A DNA stretch of 64,000 bases from Nomia melanderi (lineage: Eukaryota; Arthropoda; Insecta; Hymenoptera; Halictidae), in assembly GCF_051020985.1 (NCBI RefSeq), contig NC_135002.1, positions 10,168,001-10,232,000 on the forward strand, given 5' to 3'. The notes beneath the pieces were generated by a model. It saw nothing but the letters and a program-made list of their open reading frames with translations. It was not told the origin of the DNA and did no database searches. Made by a program: the position numbers and the translations under genes. Of this stretch, positions 1-12,139 are shown one piece after another. Each line of letters starts with the position of its first letter. The first letter of the stretch is position 1.

Positions 1-1415
1 TCAATTTAAAAATGTATCTACTGAACACCGGTAGGTTGTTTAATGTTAGCTATTATATCAATTCGATTTACGGTTTGAATCTGAGAACTAATTTTCTACG
101 AGATCTACGAGATTAAATACTTTTCCCGATGGATCTACGAGATAAAAGAAGATCAAGAGAGAAATTACCGTGAAAAATCTTGACTTTTCAGTTTCTCCTT
201 CATTAATATAATTCTTTCGACTGTACAGTACTTCGAGGACTACTCGACAGTCGACGCAATGTATGGCAACCGTTGGTCGCGAGCGATTCGCGTGTCGATC
301 GCGTCGGTCGGTCAACGTTGCCGTAACTTTTGCGATTCGTGTGTTTTTTCCTTGGTTTCTCGTCCCGTTAATGACACGGACGGTTCGGAGGCAGAATAAA
401 ATTGCTACTTCACCTCTTATCTAGCGTAATGTTACGCAATCCGACAGACCAGAGACGCGATCTTCCGGTATTGAAGACAAATGCGCGCATGCTCTTCACC
501 GGCGAGTCACGTAAAGATCTCGCGTTTACCTTTGTACGCTTCACCTTTTTTGTAAGAATCGATGGAAGGCGATACGCGATGAAATATGTTGATCGTTTCT
601 ATTATAAAAGAAGTGTCTGCTTTATAAATGATCTGGATGAACTTGAAGTCCTATTCGATAATGTATTTATTTTTACCGCGATATCGTTATATTTTATATT
701 TAGATCCTCTGCTCGCGATTCTCGGTGACTTTAAAATTAGATGAAAAATAATTATCGGTAGATATATTTGTGACACACGAGAATGCGTTCAACTTGTCGG
801 AAATGTTCTAATAATCTACTAAAGAATTTATCATTTTAATCACGAATTATCATGTTTCGTCAGTTCGATTCAAACTTCGATACAGTCAACTCTCGGAAGA
901 CTGAACTAAATAGAATAATCACGAGAACAAACCACGATGATTAAACTCGTTCGAATAATAACAATCGCTATTACACGTGTCCGTCACTCGAGGAACGAAT
1001 AAAACTGCCAACGATCGTTCCGCGGGAGACTGATCGTTGAGTCACATTGATTCAAGTTGCGCGAATCTACGAAACGAAAAGAATTGTCTCTTAATTCACT
1101 TTGTCCACTTCATCCACCTCGTTTTGTCTTACAAATGATTTTATCAAAGTTTCCTAAAAGAAAACAAAAGTACACCCAACTATTCCATAAGACAATTCCA
1201 AAAGTTCATTTACTTTCATCGTTCAATTAATTAATCTCCCGATTACAACTTTCGATTCCGAAAGCTAACTTTCAACTCCTCGCGAACGAGGATTTTCGAA
1301 AGTACCAAAAACCTATAAGCTAAATTAATACCGAACCCTGAAATACTAAAAACTAATAAAACCCAACACTCTTTCACCATTCGAATAATCAAATTCATTA
1401 ACCGCAATTTTCAAT
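1..1415. other. Unannotated AT-rich intergenic/intronic sequence
   Basis: No supported gene. The open frames at 88-315 (minus) and 402-728 (plus) have the composition of chance frames. The plus one starts at a non-ATG codon (TTG), and neither resembles a family I know. No tandem repeat or tRNA-like fold was seen. Confidence 0.5.
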
Positions 1416-1416
1416 T

Positions 1417-1637
1417 TTAACACTAAAACTACCGGACAGTTGAATTGACTTTTAGAAATTCCTCTACAGAAACTTCAACGGTGCATCTATCGAGACTTTA
1501 ATATCTTTATATTTCAGTTCATGTATTACTAAATCAATTTCTTTAATAATTTCTCAGAGAGGCATATGTTTTTGATAACTGCAAAATGAAGAGATCAGGA
1601 ATGTCTCGTTCCGACCCGTCCGGTAATTTTAGCATTA
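1417..1637. mobile_element. Short TTAA-flanked inverted-repeat element (family B, MITE-like)
   Basis: The left end reads TTAACACTAAAACTACCGGA. The right end is its imperfect reverse complement, TCCGGTAATTTTAGCATTAA. The unit is about 221 bp with no coding capacity. The same TTAAC..TAGAACTACC ends recur near 21.6, 32.6, 42.4, 47.8 and 58.3 kb. TTAA at both edges is the target duplication of piggyBac transposases, so this is probably a non-autonomous piggyBac-type MITE. The class assignment is inference; the inverted ends are seen directly. Confidence 0.65.
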
Positions 1638-1689
1638 AAAAGAAACTCTCAATACGTCGTACTGTTCGTCCTCGATGGGTTAAGGGTTA

Positions 1690-2010
1690 ACGTACAAGGT
1701 CCCAGGATTTCGAGGATGGTTCCGACCGCGATACGAAGCACGCGATGCATCTAAACGGGGAACACGTGAGAACCAGTTCGGATCCAGTCCCCCCCGCCAG
1801 CCCTCCTCGCCGGCCGCGGCGGTTGCAGTTGCACCGGCTGGTGGTCGCGCATCGATCGGTCGCCAAGGCCGCGTCTTATTCGGGCAAGGCCAAGGTCGTT
1901 GGCTGGCATTGCCGGCGAGCGAAGGTGAGATCGCAATTTCTCGGCGCACGGGGGTTGCGCTTGCGGAAAGTGCGGCCGAGGTCACGGTGATCGAAGCGCA
2001 TTCTTGGCAT
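1690..2010. promoter_or_regulatory. GC- and CpG-rich island, possible promoter or first exon
   Basis: This block of about 300 bp is much richer in G+C and CpG than its AT-rich flanks. Both strands carry short open frames here, as expected in GC-rich DNA with few stop codons. In insect genomes such islands often mark promoters or 5' exons, but no TATA box or initiator could be fixed. A 3-bp-exact splice donor (AAG|GTGAGA) lies inside at 1924/1925. Confidence 0.3.
1745..1924 (+). CDS. Tentative 5' coding exon ending at a splice donor
   Basis: An ATG at 1745 opens a frame that runs without a stop for exactly 60 codons to a strong donor, AAG|GTGAGA. The encoded peptide begins MHLNGEHVRTSSDP and is proline- and arginine-rich, with no domain I recognise. 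Support is the ATG, the open frame and the donor consensus. Against it, the sequence is GC-rich, so open frames are expected, and the opposite strand is also open over 1680-1985. It could equally be a non-coding 5' exon or a chance frame. Confidence 0.13.
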
Positions 2011-2099
2011 TGGGGGAGCCGCGTACATCGCGTTGCGTGGCACCCACCGGAGAAAGGGGGATCGTCACTGATTAATTAACCCCCTCCCCCAATTCAGCC

Positions 2100-4300
2100 G
2101 CCGGTGTCAACATACGACGGACATTCACTGGCACAAGTGACTAACGCTTTCCGAATTTCTTTCCAACTTTACCGGTGCAGCCAAGTGGGTCGTTTTATAC
2201 TAGGGTCGCTGAAATTGGAAATTGATTTTGAATTCCATGTGATAGGGTAATTCTCAATGAGATAACTCTGCTGATGAGATGGCCTATCTCACACTGTAAA
2301 TATATATATATTTTTTCTGTTGTTTTTAGTGGTACTGAATCTTGTACAGAGGCCTATTTAACATTAGGTTTACGGATGTTTCTTGTACGGTTTATTCTAT
2401 TGTTCCTAGAACAATTGGTGTTCGTTCATTCAGATCTTGGAAATTGGGGATTTGAACATAGACCATTAGAGTACATGATTGTATAATTGCGTCAGTTAAA
2501 ACTGAAATATATGTTTATGAAGTAATGCTTATAAAATTCAATGTGCTTTAACTATTCTTTTTATGTATGTTTACTTTTGTAACTTTTTCTTTCTGTTAGG
2601 TATTAATGGCATTTACGATGTAACAGTTCCTTTAAAAAGGGGGCCATCTCTCCAGGACTTACCTTATCGATTGAACGCGAAAGTACATTTCGTACAATCG
2701 ACATTTCTCGAACTTTGAAAGCTTGTCGTTGAGAAAGTGATTTCTTTTTGTAAGAGTTCCGATAAGGTGAAAGTATAGCGACAGTTTTCTTAATATTTTG
2801 TAAATACGTATTCATATATTTCTTCTTTGGAAAGGACGCCGTATAGTCTACCTGTTATTTATGATTAATTATATAATAAAAGGAATTTACGAACGAGAGT
2901 TTCGAGAACATTGAAAGTGGAAGACATTCCTGCTGTATGTATCTCGATTAATTTTGTGAATATTAATTTAATAAGGTCTCGTTGCGTCAAGAGAGAGTTT
3001 TTGTAATTTTATAGGCTTCGGCCCGATGCTCGATGCTTTAATGAAAGTTTTACTTCGTTTTTCATTACATACGAATTAATATAAAATTCATATATTCATC
3101 CATTAAAATACTTCATCTGGAACGTCATTAGCAATTATGTTAACTGATATTTGCATGCTACGTATCACCTGTTCACGTGTATTCTAGGAAAGTCGTTTAT
3201 CACCGCGCATAGACTATTTTTCATTCAAGTATATTTTTATTTCTTGCAAATTGAAATATACATTAATCTTTTCACGTAATCTTCTTCATAAAATTATTTA
3301 GATGAATTCGATAACGGTGTTACGACACCTATTCTGAAATTTCAATAAGGAACTTGGAAAATATGGAAGGGTCATATCTAAGACTTATTGTTCAAATATC
3401 CGGAATAACAGCAGGGTTATGCAATAATGACCACCTCGCCGATGACATAATAACGGTATTGCAAACAATATTAGTCAATAGGACGTTTCCTGGTTAGATA
3501 ATGGCGGCAAGGTTACGCGAAAAGAAGCAACGCGCGCGAAGGTGCTGTTGGAGGTTAGAGCTGCTCGAAACCGACTCGTGCCTAATCAGCCTGTAACACC
3601 AGTCTTAGCCAGTTATAGTTCGTTCGTATATCTCTTCAGTCGTTTCGTTTCTTAATCTTTTAAACCGTTTAAATTTTAACTGGAAACAATTACCGTAGCT
3701 TGTAACACTTTTGCTTCAACACCGATCCTTCGTATAATTATTTCTTTCAATTGACTCGTCTATGTTTCAAACGGATTTTCATTTTATTACGTTGTAACAT
3801 TATTTTTTTAATATATCGTTAAATAATTAACTCGATTTTCAGACCTAAATTCCAATAACTTCTAGTTCTTCGAATCAAAAGCAGAAGCATTATTTCAAAT
3901 GTAAGAGTTTAAAAGCGTTGTATGTCTTCATTATACTGCTTATATTTGCCTTTAAGAAATATACAGCTACATATGTACGTTTCATGTATAAACGTAATCA
4001 CGTAAGTACGTTGCATGTCAGCTTTAAATACATCTTCGCGTTATAAATAATTTGTGTCCTCTAGCTTATGCTATTCCGCGACGAATCAACTGTTAAAGGA
4101 TCAAGTCGTAAACATGTCGCTTATATGTAAAGAAAAGAGAATATAGCAGAGGCCGGTTTAAATATGGAAACAAGATCATTCGGAAACAACTTTTTCATGC
4201 CGGTTCGGCTCGGTCCGTTCTTTCTCTAGGATCATCGAAACAGGAGATCGGCACCTTTTGTTTCATTTGCTCAAGACAGACAGGAAGGATCATCCTGTTT
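2100..4300. other. Unannotated AT-rich sequence
   Basis: I see no gene, RNA fold or strong repeat here. Short open frames at 2274-2486 (plus) and 2603-2815 (minus) have skewed, non-protein-like composition. Confidence 0.45.
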
Positions 4301-4334
4301 TGATCACACCATTTTTGCCTTAGCTCGTGCAGCT

Positions 4335-4432
4335 GTTAAGGTCGACCGGATCTTTTTCCTATTTTCGACGGTGCTACGAATTCGTGTAGAGTGTCGTAAA
4401 AATCGAAGACCTCGACTCTGTTCCTTTGTATT
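4335..4432 (-). repeat. Diverged interspersed repeat, copy 1
   Basis: This stretch aligns with 5118-5215. Both share the block GTCGTAAAAATCGAAG and a flanking pattern (AAGGTCGACCGGATC against AAGGCCGACCAGAATTC, then AATTCG and CTCTGTTC/TTGTTCTC). On the minus strand both give a peptide containing FDFYD, but this copy has an in-frame stop shortly after. It may be a decayed fragment of a dispersed element. The class is unknown. Confidence 0.5.
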
Positions 4433-5117
4433 ACATCGTCGCACCTTTGTAAAAAAGATTCTCTTTTTCGAATCATTCGTGAATGTCAAGCGAGAAGTTA
4501 TAAAATGTTTGAATGGAGAAGTTATCGACACGATAATATGAATTCGTTAAAAAAGAATCTGCTGGTAGAATCTGTAAGAGAAATAATTAGAATAAAACAC
4601 CGTGAATTTGAAGTAGTATAAATCTTAGTGATATTACAAATTTTAAAGTGTTATTTTTCTGTAAGTTCGACTTATCTAAATGGTGCACGATAAATAACGT
4701 TTACCTGCGGAAAATTGTTGTGATTTTATAAATTCATTTGTAGTATTGATGATTAAACAAACATTTCTTTTTCTCAATAGGCGTCTTATTGAAAAGTGTA
4801 AAATAAATTCCGCGATGTCAATCTTCATTAAAATTTTGAATGAATATTAATTTAACAAAGGCTGGCTCGTAAGTTATAAGACATATTGTTCCGCTGTTCC
4901 TTCCTTTAAAGTTTCTCTCCTACTGTAGCGTTTGGTCGTTCCTTTAATTAATGCGTCGCACCTGCAAGGTCAGCCACTGATAGCGAACAGGTTACCAGAA
5001 ATTAACAATTAGTACGAATAATTTCGAATTTGAAAAATTTCATTTATTCTTCACCGTAAAAAAACACATTAATGCATTAACCTTCGTGCAGTATTCAATA
5101 GATATCGGAGTCCACGC

Positions 5118-5215
5118 AATTTTTAAGGCCGACCAGAATTCTTTTTTATCTTGGGCAGTTCTATAAATTCGCGGTAAAGCGTCGTAAAAATCGAAGGTCT
5201 TGACATTGTTCTCTG
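5118..5215 (-). repeat. Diverged interspersed repeat, copy 2
   Basis: Second copy of the repeat at 4335-4432, in the same orientation. On the minus strand it lies inside an open frame of 63 codons (5040-5231) that includes VKTFDFYDALPRIYRTAQ and KIAWTPISIEYC. A third weaker match to its GCGTGGACTCCGATAT segment lies near 6025-6045. The frame is intact here but broken in copy 1, so it is either a relic of a coding element or an open frame by chance. Confidence 0.5.
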
Positions 5216-6768
5216 TTAGCATGGAAGTCAAAACTGAGAAGCTAAACTTAGGATATTTTCAAACGTATCCGCGCAAAGAGTGATGGTATTCGCGAAAATA
5301 GAAGTATTCAATTTAATGCTTCACATTACGATAAAAATATTTTAATCGTAGAAATATCATTTTTCTCGATATCTTCTATTCGAACTGTTTGCAACATAAA
5401 TTATTTATTTACAGAATCTTCGTATAACAAGTTATACGAAATTACCTATCATACAGCAAGAAATATAAGATTATTAATCAACTCATTTTATTCCGTAAAC
5501 ATTATTTGAATATTTAAATATACAGAAACACAATCTAAATAAAAATCAATAATAGCCATCGAAATAGAGTATTAACAATAAGTCAATTCTTTGCGATCCT
5601 CTGTCCAATGCAAATAGACACTGATTTTGTCCTAATTTTCATTTCTCTTTATACCCTTGAATTTCTTTGACATAATGCTGACCAATAATTGGATCAATAT
5701 GTGACAATAATAAAAAATCAAGACTATAAACACTTATACATTAATGGAATTAATAGAGTAACAATTCTTGCACCATTTAATAAAATTATCATTATCATTA
5801 TACTTGTATTCGAACAGAATCTCTAATTATTCAACAAGCATCGTAAGTTACTTGCTAAACGAATTAGCAGGAACATTTGCATTCTATCAGTTACTTTGTA
5901 ACGTCTCCTCGCTGCGAATCGTTCGATCAATTTTTCGCGGTGAAAGGGTTGGATTCAGCGGAAGCAGAAGCGCGGACAGAGTGATCCATCCCTCTTTAAA
6001 GAACTTGAAATCCTCGCGAATATAGCGGACCCACGCGATTTCGTACATATCAAGGCTTGTCTGGCACACAGTCAATAATGCACCCAGTCGGTTGTGTGCA
6101 ATCCGTGTCCGCCGCATACTGAAATATTTTAGTCTTATGTTTCGTAGTTTCTGTTGGCACTCTGGTATCAAGGACAGCCTTCATTCTTGACTCGAGCCGG
6201 AAACGCGCAATCTTTCGCGGCTTTGATCGTTTCCCGACGCCGGTTGCCGACGGATCGACATCAATCCTCGTTCAAATCGCTATCGACAATCGCTCGAAAA
6301 TTATTTTAAACGGAGTTTAAGTTACAACTGCACATCGTTCGATCACGCGTCTTTTATAATGCACACGGTAAAAGCTATCGCTAATTAAAATTTCATTCGT
6401 CTCAATGAAAGGTGTACCACTAAATTAAACTAATTCTTGTATTATGTACATTTCGACGTTCATGTATCTTCGCTGATCAATTGTCATCTCATTCGCTCGT
6501 TAATTAATCTCCACGTGTATAAATCTGTGGAATGATTAAAATGGAAATATTCGAATGTGCCAAATATCAATATATCAATTAATTAATATTCCAGTTTCAA
6601 GGTTTATAGGTATACGGTGTCCAATCGAACGTCACAAAGGATCGATCCCATCGAGCCTCGCGCGCATCGTTTTGATTAAAACACGAAGAATTTGGATTTT
6701 AGACATTGATTGATGCCGATCCCGGCTGATTTTTCATTTCGCGACACCGCGAAACGTTCGCGGTCAAT

Positions 6769-6776
6769 TGACGTCA
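6769..6776. promoter_or_regulatory. Full palindromic CRE-type site (TGACGTCA)
   Basis: The octamer TGACGTCA is the consensus for CREB/ATF bZIP dimers. It sits in the run CAATTGACGTCACGTAATTC. An isolated 8-mer occurs by chance about once per 65 kb on random sequence, so function is unproven. Confidence 0.2.
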
Positions 6777-7229
6777 CGTAATTCGAGTTGGAACGGTCGA
6801 CAGTTACTGCTGGGCATCTACGAGGTACACGATTTATCGATTTCATCTCACGTCATCGCGCCACGTGTCGCTACATAATGCAATTTCCCGCGAAATATAA
6901 CTCATTCCGCCCGTCTATTATACTATTGTGAACCATTAGGCCGAGCGCGCCGATCCCACAAGCTTGCGTCGCGGCTTTCCGCAAGGCGCTTCGCGCGCAG
7001 GGGAAAGTTTTCTCCGTCCTGACAGTGAAACAACATGGAATAAGTGCCGCGGCGGAGAGAGGACCACATTAACTGGTCATCTGCACGTGATGTTATATTA
7101 GGCGATCCTCGCGTTCAAGAGGGGTTACAATACTTCGCACGAGATCGGCTTTTGCCGAATAAAATTCGTTTATGCAAATACTTCACTCTAGAGGGATATC
7201 ATCGTGGTAGGAACAATTCGAAAAGATTC

Positions 7230-7607
7230 TTTTGCAGTTTTAGAAGCTCGTAATAGTTTCTAACATTCATAGACTACGAATATAATAAAGCAATAAGTGA
7301 GATGGTCCTCTATTTCTTTGCTCTGTTTTAGTTTCTTCTAACATATTGTAAACATAACAATCATCCATAGCTTTGGAAGCTTTGGATCATCTCCAATATT
7401 CATAGATTACAAAAATAATAATACAAAAAGTAGTATGATCCTCTATTTCTTTACTCTATTTTAGTTTCTCCCAACACATTGTAAACATACCACTCTTCTA
7501 TAGCTTCGGGAGCTCAGGCTCATCTCTAACATTCCCAGATTACAAAATGAATACTACAAAAAGTGATGCGGTCCTCTATTCCTTTGCTCTATTTCAGCTT
7601 CTCCTAA
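7230..7607. repeat. 133-bp-period tandem repeat, about 2.8 units
   Basis: Successive units begin at CTAACATTCATAGAC (7260), CCAATATTCATAGATTAC (7393) and CTAACATTCCCAGATTAC (7526), giving an exact 133 bp period twice. Each carries TGGTCCTCTATTTCTTTGCTCT or a close variant, followed by TAGTTTCT.CTAACA and TTGTAAACATA. The last unit is truncated near 7607. A partial unit end, TAGAAGCTCGTAATAGTTTC, precedes the first full unit. Units differ by scattered substitutions. No open frame crosses them. Confidence 0.85.
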
Positions 7608-8528
7608 AGCGTAAAAAGCTTTCTTTATATCATATTCCTTTTTTCCTCTGATAAGATCAGTACAGAGGGTCAGGAATTCTCGAATTGTTCTAGAATTGTT
7701 CGCTGTGCTCGTTCCTAGAACATCAGAAAAACCGAGTCCATCGAATGTCGCTTCTGCGAAGTGTATTTAACAGTTACACAGAGGCTCGTGTCATCGGAGA
7801 AGCCATTTAGGCGATTCGTCAGCGAAGCAATGATAGCTTTATCTTGCGGGCGGAGTTAGCTGCCCGCTTCCCGGCCAGAAGGTAGCAGGTCGGGTGAACT
7901 TCGCAAGGTTTCCGAGCACCTTGACTTCGCTTTAGGCTTCGCCGACGCGACGTTCTGGCCGTAAGCGTGATAACTCATTTCTCAAGAGAAATTTATCTTC
8001 GGCGAAATAAGAAGCGCCTCGCTGCTCGGATAATATAGCCGGCCGGCGGAACAAAAATTTCCGTCGAAAATATTGAACGTACAAGATAGTTGTATAGATA
8101 AATACGCGCCAAGGACGCGTGGCTCGTATCGCGCGCGCTTGCAAAATTCGCTCTCTGAAATACACGCGACGAGTTCGAGAGGGATTTTCTTCTTTCGCGG
8201 GGAAATCGGGAAACGCGGGGTGACTGTAAAACTTTTAGTAGCACGGAACGAAATATAGTACAACGTCTATCGAATATTTCCTACTGAACTGCTACTGAAA
8301 ATCCGTTTTATTCTAATTTCTTATTGCTGTTAGTAATAATCCTATAGATTTGAAAAATGAATCTAAATTCATTGTTTTAAATATATACATGTAAATCCTA
8401 TCCCACCGACTTATTATATTTTTATTATTTAATAAAACGTTTCTTGAATTTCATAATTCCACCTAAGTAACAATTTCCGCGTCACTGATTATTATACTAT
8501 AAAAGGTTTTACTATACCATTACAAATG

Positions 8529-8551
8529 TATTATATTATATTATATTATTA
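8529..8551. repeat. TTATA-type microsatellite
   Basis: A short perfect run of the 5-mer ATTAT/TTATA, in AT-rich surroundings. Confidence 0.75.
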
Positions 8552-8734
8552 AAAATAACATGTTACTTTTCAATGCCCCAAAACTACTCATCCCATATTA
8601 ATACTTGGACCTCCATATCATCTAACTTTGAATCACATAAAGTTTCATATAAATAAACTTACTAATTAATCTTTTTTATAACACATAAACTGAATTTTCT
8701 CGGACCTATGATATCGAATTATCACCATGGTATC

Positions 8735-8900
8735 AAACATCTTAATTGAACATTAGTTTTCCATTATCAATCGTTAAACTTTAGAGTAAACGTAGACATG
8801 GAACAAGCGCCTATCAGATTTCTTTCTTCCTCCACATTATTAACATCAAGATAGTTTTATGACGCGTAGTTCTGAAAGCAATCATAAGACAAGGGGTTAA
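8735..8900 (+). mobile_element. Partial family A TTAA-type MITE-like element
   Basis: The right end reads CATAAGACAAGGGGTTAA and matches the right ends at 12004-12021 and 40942-40959. The interior segment GTAAACGTAGACA, preceded by TTGAACATTAG..TTCC.TTATCAATC, matches the copy at 40720-40959. The left inverted end is not recognisable, so the copy is truncated or strongly diverged. Confidence 0.55.
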
Positions 8901-8999
8901 ATAGAATGAAATTGAGAGTTGGACGAAAGTGGCTTCGAGCGAACAGCGTCTCCCGTGACGGATAACAAACGAGGGAGGAACAAGGGGGTCCATCCATGA

Positions 9000-10800
9000 A
9001 CCGTCTCCGTTTTGACCGTAAGTTCGTATCCTTGACACAGAAAGCCGCCGGCAACCGACGCCGGTCTAACCCGAGCAAAGCGGTCGTTCCATTTGCGTTT
9101 CAAATACCAAGAGACGAAGACAAGAATGCCGTCGCAACGAGGCGAGAGCTCGAGGGTTCACGACTGTCGCGCGACATTTCCTGTTCGACGCTCGTCTAGG
9201 ATCCATCGATTTCTTTTTAAAGAACTTCCTTTCCTATTCCCCTCTCGCCATTTGCCCGCGACTTGTCCCACTTCCGCCCGTTTTACTGCGCTTAAACGGT
9301 ATCGCGCCGAAGATTCTCGCGTAAAAATAAATAATATCTTTTCGAAAGTATTCTCGCGTCGAAGAATAGACGCGAATTTTCATTTCGAATGACGCTCCAG
9401 TCGGCAACGGCTCCGCGGGGTCACCAACGGAATAAGGCACTTTGAATGAGACGAAAATATTTGTATCTTTTTCGATATTATTCGCGGTTTAAATGTTGCT
9501 GATATTTAGTGAAATAAATATACTTATGATGTGGTAGTGCAACTTGATTGGATAATTTTTGTTGAATACTTGATTTCATTTTGTATACTCGGGTAAGTCA
9601 CTACAGTTAGGTGCGGAGGAATTTATTTGTATTGATATAATTCTATTTAATATAACTCTTTCTTAACGTTTACACGATACGTTGTTATTTTTATGTTACA
9701 GTGAAATCGAAGATTAGTGTTTGAAGAAGGTGTAAATCGTGACGTAATGAGTGAGTTTCAGAAAATATCGCTTCTCCGGCACTTACACTTTATTCCTTGC
9801 AACTGTTTATTTTGCTAAAACGTTTCTAACATTCTTCGTTTCTCAGAAAGAATTCTTAAAATAACATACACATTTTATCCAGTCAACAACGTCCTGCGTG
9901 AATATTCCGTTTCCAAACTCTACCGAAAATGACCTGACCCTCTATCATTCTCCATTACTAAAACGAAGTCACACGGTTGCGCAAGAGCGGTTCTAGATTG
10001 AAATGTTAATTTCGATCGCGCAGGGAAGCCGGCTCGACACGCTCGGATTTCCATAGTGTCTGGAACGATAACCGTAAACACGCGACTGAAAACGGACGCG
10101 CGTGTGCGCTAACCTTGGTCCCTTACGAGCTGAAATGTCTACATTCCGCGGCCACGCACGTATTCACGCGCGGCAAAAAGCGCGGAAGGTCGCCGCCGAG
10201 GGAGCAGAAAAATGGGGAAAAAGTGAAGGGAAAGGAATCGTCGCTGTCGGACGTGTGAAACCTCTCTTTCAAGCTTCCACTTTTTTTCCACTCCCGCTGT
10301 CTCGTTGTTTCTCGACGTTCGTATGACAGTGGTCGTTGAATAAGCACCCCCATCAATCTTTTCAGCGGATTTGTTTCGCGGTCGTGCAAACAGTGTTCGA
10401 GAAATTATACTTTTCGTCACTTTCCTCGCCAACTGTGTGCGTTTCCACAAATTCCGCTATAATTACCAGCAACCAGCGTTTCCTGATACTGACTTGTTTC
10501 GAAATGTACACGCTGTAGTATCTGAAGAAACACGAAGTTAGATAAATTGATTATCGTGTCTAGTTATAAATGAACTAATGGTTGATGTAACGAACACAGA
10601 TTCCTGTAGACTGACAGAAATTGAAAAGGGAAGGATAGGCAAAATTAAAGTAAGTCGAGGCAGGTGATCCTCTCTTGGTGACTATTACATCATAAATATT
10701 ATCGATAGGTAACAAAAAGAAATATATTTATGGAAGCAAATATATGGAAGAAGAACAGTTAAATAGACCACCGTGCAGGATTCAGTATACTACTAAAAAC
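9000..10800. other. No supported gene
   Basis: Several overlapping short open frames on both strands (8996-9392 and 10102-10450) sit in moderately GC-rich DNA. None carries a motif or a convincing start, and they cancel each other out as chance frames. Confidence 0.45.
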
Positions 10801-10806
10801 AATTAA

Positions 10807-10830
10807 ACTGTTAACACGCTTGTTAACAGT
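10807..10830. repeat. Perfect short inverted repeat
   Basis: ACTGTTAACA, a CGCT spacer, then TGTTAACAGT: 10 bp perfect arms with a 4 nt loop. A TTAA lies in each arm. About 40 bp downstream is GGTACTAAGGGTTAA, which resembles the right end of a TTAA/CCC element. Confidence 0.7.
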
Positions 10831-11774
10831 AAAAATCTTTTGAGCTGCAAAAATATTCGGTACTAAGGGTTAATGCATAATAATTTCAAAAAATTAAGGC
10901 TACATAGAATTAAAAGCATGATAATGTGATTTATATATTAGAATGTTATGGCATTCATATTATTTTGCAACACAATTAAATTAATGCATTTACGTCTACG
11001 AACGTGTTAAATAAGATTAAGTCAGCTCACCTGCAGATCCATCTCACCTAGAATTACTCTATAATTCAAACATATAATTGAACATTAATTTTCACCGATA
11101 ATATAGCCATATTCACGAAAGCGATCGCGAGACGTTCAAACCGTTTCCATCCTTTCGAACTATGCGACGTGCAAAATGGCGGTCGGGGAATGTTGAAGCC
11201 GCGTGGGGGGTAACGATCTTCTTGATCCGGATAAGGGTTAACTTAATGGAAGAATGAGTCACGACAGTTCACCCTGCCCGTTCAGGTCAGAATCGCATGC
11301 ACGAAAAGCGGCCCGCGTGGGCGTGCTCGAAGTTAAGAACTCGTTACGTATACGAGGCGTAATGTGTCCTGCGAGCGGCCATGCGCCTAAACAAAAATTT
11401 AACGACAGGCTGACGAGAGCAATTCGCTGATTCGCCTAATTCCCATTATAGCCAACCTTGCCCCGGATCGCGACGGGCTCCTTCGGTCTAATTTGTATAA
11501 TTGTTTTCAACAATAGCGCCACGGGAACGCTGGCCCGATGGCCACATGACTCGGCACGTCGGGGAGCCGTCCGCAAGGAACGCGCTGCTAAACCAGCCGC
11601 TAACCGAATTATACCACCGTGTATAAATATTTTGGATATGGTCTGATACGGCAAGCATCGTTTTAAAATTTCATCGATTATTTAACCTTGGACAAATCAA
11701 TAACTTTTTAGTGATATTCACCTCAGCTGCTGATAGGACTTTTAGTAGAATGAAATAGGACATCGATGAGGCTT

Positions 11775-12021
11775 TTATCCCCTTGACCTACAATATTGTA
11801 TCAGGCTCGTGAAAATTTTAAACTGAATTCGATAAATACAAGTGTTATTTACTTTGTTGAAATATTAATTAACTATTACTTTTCTATTACCAATTGTTAA
11901 CCTTCTGAGTAATCGTGTATATAAAATAGGCACGAAATTTTCTCTTCTCTTAATAAATTATTAACGATAAAGTAACTGTATTGGTCATAGTTAAGAAATA
12001 CACCGTAGGGCAAGGGGTTAA
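11775..12021 (+). mobile_element. Family A TTAA-type MITE-like element, full length
   Basis: The left end is TTATCCCCTTGACCTAC and the right end is GTAGGGCAAGGGGTTAA, an inverted pair flanked by TTAT and TTAA. The 247 bp unit has no coding capacity. It aligns over its whole length with 40720-40959 and, in reverse, with 52869-53114. TTAA borders plus CCC/GGG termini are the piggyBac signature, so a non-autonomous piggyBac-type origin is likely. Near-identical sequence lies on both sides (TAGAATGAAATAGGACATCG before, TATAGTAAAATAAGACACCG after), so the insertion sits inside or beside a short local duplication. Confidence 0.75.
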
Positions 12022-12139
12022 TATAGTAAAATAAGACACCGATAGGGCTTTTAATGTAGTACAATGGAAAATATACCTCAAACTGCAGCAAGTATAATGA
12101 ATAGAAGTGAAAGCAAACTTTTTACATTTATATTGTAAA

